A stretch of 64,000 nt of DNA from Physcomitrium patens. Taxonomy: Eukaryota > Streptophyta > Bryopsida > Funariales > Funariaceae. Shown piece by piece: positions 59,836-64,000 of the stretch; within the stretch, counting starts at the first letter, position 1, and every line of letters begins with the position of its first letter. The stretch is taken from NCBI RefSeq assembly GCF_000002425.4, contig NC_037257.1, positions 14,507,232 through 14,571,231 of the forward strand, written 5' to 3'. The position numbers were made by a program, and so were the translations under genes. The notes beneath the pieces were generated by a model. It had not been told where the DNA came from and did not search any database. It saw only the letters and a list, made by a program, of their open reading frames with translations.

Positions 59836-61464
59836 TATCGTAATACATGAAGTCTTGCTTGAAAATATTCTAGGCACTCAGCTATGGAAGGTAGAATGGA
59901 TATTGTAATAATAAAATCCTAACTCTAAAGGTCACTAATTAAACTCTAATTAGACCATAAAAATATTAAGCAAACTTTAATCAAATTCAAAGAAAACTCA
60001 AAGGAATTACAAAGAAACAATAAGAAATCTTAAAAAAATATTAGAATGATCACAATATATCTCAAATACATCTCAATTCAATCTTAATTTAATCCTAGTT
60101 AAAATCCTATTGAACTTCATTAAAACTTTAGGCCAAAAACTAATTAAATCTTAAATCCTAAAGAAACTCTAATAAAATCCTAAATCCTAAATCAAATCCT
60201 AATCAAATCCTAAACTCTAAATCAACTCCTAACCAAATCTTAATCCTAAATCAAATCCTAACCAAATTCTAAATCCTAAATCAAATCCTAAATCCTAAAC
60301 CAAATCCTAACTAAATCTTAACCCCTAAACCGACCTAAATCAAATCCTAAATCCTAAATCAAATCCTAACCAAACTCTAAATCCTAAATCAAACTCTAAT
60401 CAAATCCTAATCAAATCCTAATAATTCCTACAACAAATTTAAACCTCAATAATTAATAAATGAATCATTGATCTTAACTCAAATTTTGCATAATTCTTAG
60501 TAATTAAGTTGAAAATAAGCACAAAAAATTTTAAAAGGATTAGAATTATCAAATAGATGATAACATCAAAAACGTGCTTGGGTATTGGCTGACTTCCTTC
60601 TCTGACCTTGATGCCAAATTCTTAGAACTAATATCTCTTCTTTTCACCATTTGATTGATCTCAAAATTCTCTTATACATAGAAAAACAAGTCTACTATCT
60701 TTATCCACAAATTTCACTCTGATTCAATTAGTAGATTGCAAGAAATCTTAAAAAACCTCACTAAATCTAAAATTCTACTTTTTGAGACCTTGATCCACTT
60801 AAACCTCAATAATCCTCAATTCAATTGTTAGATCAAGCTAAAATTTATAAAACATATTAAGCACAATTATAACCATTAATCCACAAAATTTCACTTATAG
60901 ATCTATTATAAAACTCTTAAAATCACCTAAAATGTTAATCCTATTTTATTTTACAAAATCCAAGTCATCTGAAAACAAACTTGTCTTTATAAAGCTCTTA
61001 CAAAGTCATTACAAATCCAAATCATACAAAAACAATGCTCATAGAAATCTTATCTAGTTCACTATCAAACTCCACTCTCCAATCTACAAAAAATCCCTAG
61101 AGTTGCCGTAGGTGCTCAATTTTATGCCTCGGGGTCTGATTTTGACCTAGGTTGATAATCAGCCCTCCTTGGATATCAAATTGTATTTTTGAGTTAATTT
61201 TGTTAAAATCAACTCCTAACTTTCTCTTATAAATGTTCATATTCTCTATTTTCTTAATCTACTTTATTTTGCTTTACTTATAGTCCAATAAAGCAAGTAG
61301 AAGGCCATTTTATAAAAGATAATATTAATATTTTTTTATTTTACTACCCTTTTGACTATTAATTATATTTCTAAGATAATTTGTTCTAATACTTTGAACT
61401 AAGATCTCCTATATTATAATAATTTTTACACTCTTTCACCTATTAGTTATCTTACATCATGACA
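59836..61464 (-). mobile_element. D3: LTR-like unit D in B4 RNase H
   Basis: About 1.63 kb, reversed relative to D1 and D2. Ends: TATCGTAAT at 59,836 and GACA at 61,461-61,464 (TGTC...GATA in its own orientation). It contains the tandem array (60,100-60,430) and the undisturbed E2 target site (about 60,993-61,011). The 61,110-61,180 block with 'GCCTCGGGGTCTGATTTTGA' matches D1 at about 16,575-16,650. Confidence 0.78.
60100..60430 (-). repeat. degenerate AATCCTAAATCAAATCCTAA array in D3
   Basis: Reverse complement of the D1 array (TTAGGATTTGATTTAGGATT modules), about 330 bp here against about 590 bp in D1, so copy number differs between D copies. Confidence 0.85.
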
Positions 61465-61468
61465 ATGT

Positions 61469-62836
61469 TGTCGTATTGTAGTTTGGCTATCATATAAAAA
61501 TATTGTGTTTATATGTTTGATATGTGATTTATTAAGTAACATAGTAAGAGCTATACTAATAAATTTTAATTAATTATAGACCAAATTTAGATTATTATTC
61601 TAATAAGAGATTATTTAAAAAGACTATTATTAGAATAAACTTTATTTTCTTTTGATAGTGACTTTTGAAGTTGATCTTATCAGTGGTAACTTTTAAACAT
61701 TTAGAGTCACGCTTGTTAGACATTAGTGACTATTGAAGTTTTATTTTGGTTCTTTTATTTGATATTTATGATATATATTATATAAATCTTATTAAAAAAA
61801 TGATTGGAGAGGGATCTTAGAAGAAAAAAGAGAAGTTAAGGCACCCATATAGATGAATGGAAATGGATGATAAAAATCTCCATTCCTATTAACCAAAAAT
61901 CATCCCTAGTGGACTTCAAGGAGACTGCTCAAGGCCTTATTAGGGATTTGGGTTATTCTTTTGGATCTATTTTAGCTTAGGAAGCTAAAATCTTTAAGTT
62001 TAAGTTTTTGGCTATGGTTTTGGTGAAAATTTTGTATAATTTGGAGTTTATATAAAAGAGATATGGGTGCTCAAAGTTAAGGTGTTCATTTTGTACCTAC
62101 TGTCACTCTTTTGGACATAACGCATGCATACAAATAGAAATAAAAAAAATTGCAATTAGGATTGGAGAGAGAATTTTTTTAACTACACTTTTGGTAAATT
62201 TTTTAATAGATTTTAAGTTGGAATAAAAGAGATATTAGAGGTTGAAATTAGTGCTTACAAATCTAAGGATAGTGAGTGATTCAATTCACTATTGGTTGTA
62301 TTTTGAATTATATCTTGAGTACTTTGATAAGATTTTGGCTCAAAATTTTTTAAAATGTGTACAGTCATGTTAATAAACTTTGTACATAAATTTTATGGTA
62401 TTTTAATTTTGGAATTTTGAGATATAAAGAAAATAGTGCTTGAATACTTTTAAATTAAGATTTAGAGCATCTGCTAAGATTTATAAGATGCCAAAAGATC
62501 GGTAGTAATTTTTCAATTCTTTTTTTTTGTATGGTAAAGCTTAAAGATAATAACTATATTATATAAAAATTTGAAATAAATTGAATAATTAGATCAAAAG
62601 ACATGAATTTCTAAAATTTAAGAAGAAAAAATCTTTTACAAAAAAAATATGTTTTGAAGGATTTTATTACAATTTGAGTATTTTATATAAAGTGAAGAGG
62701 TTTTAGAAGCCAAGACTTTGTATATAAGTTAAAGGTGGAATAAATCACTTATTGATACTTAGCCAACAAGTTAAAATTAAACTCTCTAGAGCTAGATACT
62801 CCATGTATTCCCAGATTACAAATCACGCCATATGAC
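61469..62836 (+). mobile_element. C3: LTR-like unit C beside D3
   Basis: 1,368 bp from TGTCGTATTG to ATATGAC, flanked by AATGT at 61,464-61,468 and 62,837-62,841, a 5-bp target duplication. It shares blocks with C2 ('GTGACTTTTGAAGTTGATCT') and, reversed, with C1. No coding sequence, hence a solo LTR. It sits directly against D3, inside the B4 RNase H gene. Confidence 0.8.
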
Positions 62837-62947
62837 AATGTTGACTGGATTCAAAGTGCCTTCTAGATAGTGATGCCATTCTTAAAAAGAATCCATAATT
62901 GCAAAAAGTTTTTTATTGTAGGTCTCTCAGTTAATCTTGACTGGTGG

Positions 62948-64000
62948 AGTTATCACGGACATATACATTTATCTCAATAGTTACTTATATGATTATGTAG
63001 AAGTAAGTAAATATAGATTAATTTTATAAAGTCTTCTAGAGAAGCTTCCTAAAAGCTTCATAGACGTGGTTTTGGCTTTAGTTTTATTTGTAGGATACAA
63101 ACTAGGCCAATAAGTTAATCACATGTTGGTAGCTTGTAGAATAAGTTAACTCTATGTAATAGCTTATAGAAACAAGTTAACTATGTGGCGTATACATAGA
63201 TAACTTGCCTTGCAAGTTAAGACATGTGGCTAGCAAAGTCAACACATCTTAGAGGTCCTATAGAATATCACCACATAGCTCTTAGTTAGACAGTATATAT
63301 AGAAGCAAAAATGAAGCCTTCTTCATTCTTGTCAATATATTTCTAGTCCTTAGTCTTGTTTCAAGACTTTTTAGTCTTTTTGTTTTTAGCAATAGCCATT
63401 CCAATTCAATATTATATCATCTTTGAGTGACCTTCTAATTCTTTTTAATGATACAAGAGTGTATTGATGATTTTTTTTCTTTGAAATTCATGTCCTTGAT
63501 AATTTGGTAAGAATTAGTATGCTTGAGAAGTTTAATAGAATAAGATCAAAATTTTGAAGGTTTTTACAACAAGTTAAGCTCTACTTAAAGTTACATCCTT
63601 TCTAATAAGTGGATGAATTTACTTAAGTCAGCTTCACAGGTACACTTCTATCTAGAAGTGCTCTTTTTTGATATACACCTTTGATGGAAAAGAATTCACA
63701 AATTCTTTATGATTTAAATTCATTCTTTGAAGTGTTTACAGCCACATTCGGAAAAAAAGATCAAGAACAAGTAGCAGAGATCAAATTCTTATCTTTATAA
63801 CAAAGATAATGATCAACCACCACATATGCTGTTAAATTCCAAAACCTTGCTTGCGTTGTGGACTGGAATGAAAAAACACTTATCAATCAATTTTGATATG
63901 GGTTGAAGAATAGCATCAAAGATTTATTATTAACAATGTCAAAAGCAAAATCTTTAGAATAATTTATAGTTGAAGCCATTATATATGACAATTAATTATT
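62948..64000 (+). mobile_element. chromovirus B5, 5' LTR and start of gag (runs off window)
   Basis: 5' LTR about 62,948-63,510, matching 35,868-36,415 and 42,888-43,430 ('AAACAAGTTAACTATGTGGC', 'TAGTCCTTAGTCTTGTTTCA'). Downstream plus-strand gag blocks are readable in shifting frames: 'FFEVFTATFGKKDQEQ' style capsid near 63,720-63,790 and 'YGLKNSIKDLLLTMSKAKS' near 63,900-63,955. The rest lies beyond the window. The LTR truncates B4. Confidence 0.75.

Larger units (their letters stand above)
57003..62945 (-). mobile_element. chromovirus B4, 5'-truncated, carrying D3 and C3
   Basis: Minus-strand element: 3' LTR about 57,020-57,575, chromodomain 58,130-58,330, integrase 58,600-59,400, RNase H end 59,636-59,835, then D3 (59,836-61,464) and C3 (61,469-62,836), then a short further RNase H piece (62,842-62,945) that ends against B5. 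RT, protease, gag and 5' LTR are absent. The RNase H reading 'VYMDHKNLEYF' on one side and 'GTLNPVNIV' on the other shows that D3 and C3 together interrupt one gene. Confidence 0.8.

Noticed and set aside
1..64000. A coherent undescribed gene system such as a defence island or biosynthetic cluster
   Set aside because: Only three cellular genes and one LRR pseudogene are present, functionally unrelated and far apart. The rest is explained by nested, decayed LTR retrotransposons and AT-rich spacer.

Overview
This is nuclear DNA of a land plant, most likely a moss. Three spliced plant-type genes (GT-AG introns, consistent phases) sit as higher-GC islands in very AT-rich DNA that is mostly decayed LTR retrotransposons. 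The moss suggestion is inference, from the retrotransposon load, chromoviruses with chromodomains, and a decayed gene with 24-residue LRRs of the 'SLPNELGNLTSL' type. No species is proven.

Layout. 1-1,351: last four exons of an RNA-dependent RNA polymerase (+). 2,470-3,549: decayed LRR gene (-) in strict 72-bp register. 4,400-28,560: a nest of Ty3/gypsy elements. I name four repeat families. 'B' is a chromovirus with gag, protease, RT, RNase H, integrase and chromodomain. 'E' is a gypsy element with a tRNA-Asp-like primer site and four gag zinc knuckles. 'C' and 'D' are LTR-like units of about 1.3-1.9 kb. Copy E1 (4,557-10,636, -) has TTATG target duplications and carries C1 in its gag. Copy B1 (10,674-25,942, -) is interrupted by C2 in the integrase region and by D1 in the protease. 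D1 in turn is interrupted by E2 (16,741-22,584, +), which has two 792-bp LTRs and ACTTT target duplications. B3 (25,943-28,560) is a B fragment.

29,266-34,179: a complete MutS2 gene (-), reconstructed as 17 exons and about 891 residues. It has a plausible N-terminal transit peptide and no C-terminal Smr domain. 35,868-43,430: B2 (+), a long but dead chromovirus copy with both LTRs, interrupted by D2. 44,050-46,400: decayed Ty1/copia element (-), followed by C fragment C4. 49,261-53,100: a second GC-richer island with the 3' exons of an MS5/TDM1/SDI1-like TPR gene (-), whose TPR exons are not seen. 53,100-57,000: AT-rich DNA with simple repeats and one B LTR fragment. 57,003-62,945: B4 (-), with D3 and C3 inserted side by side in its RNase H. 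62,948-64,000: 5' LTR and gag of B5 (+), running off the window.

The genes do not form a functional unit. RDR and MutS2 are ordinary housekeeping or RNA-silencing genes. The interest lies in the insertion history: clean target duplications, empty-site paralogues in sister copies, and a strong C-to-T/G-to-A decay signature that gives matching stop codons and an integrase Asp-to-Asn change in different copies. I found no CRISPR array, rRNA, tRNA gene or convincing new defence or biosynthetic system.
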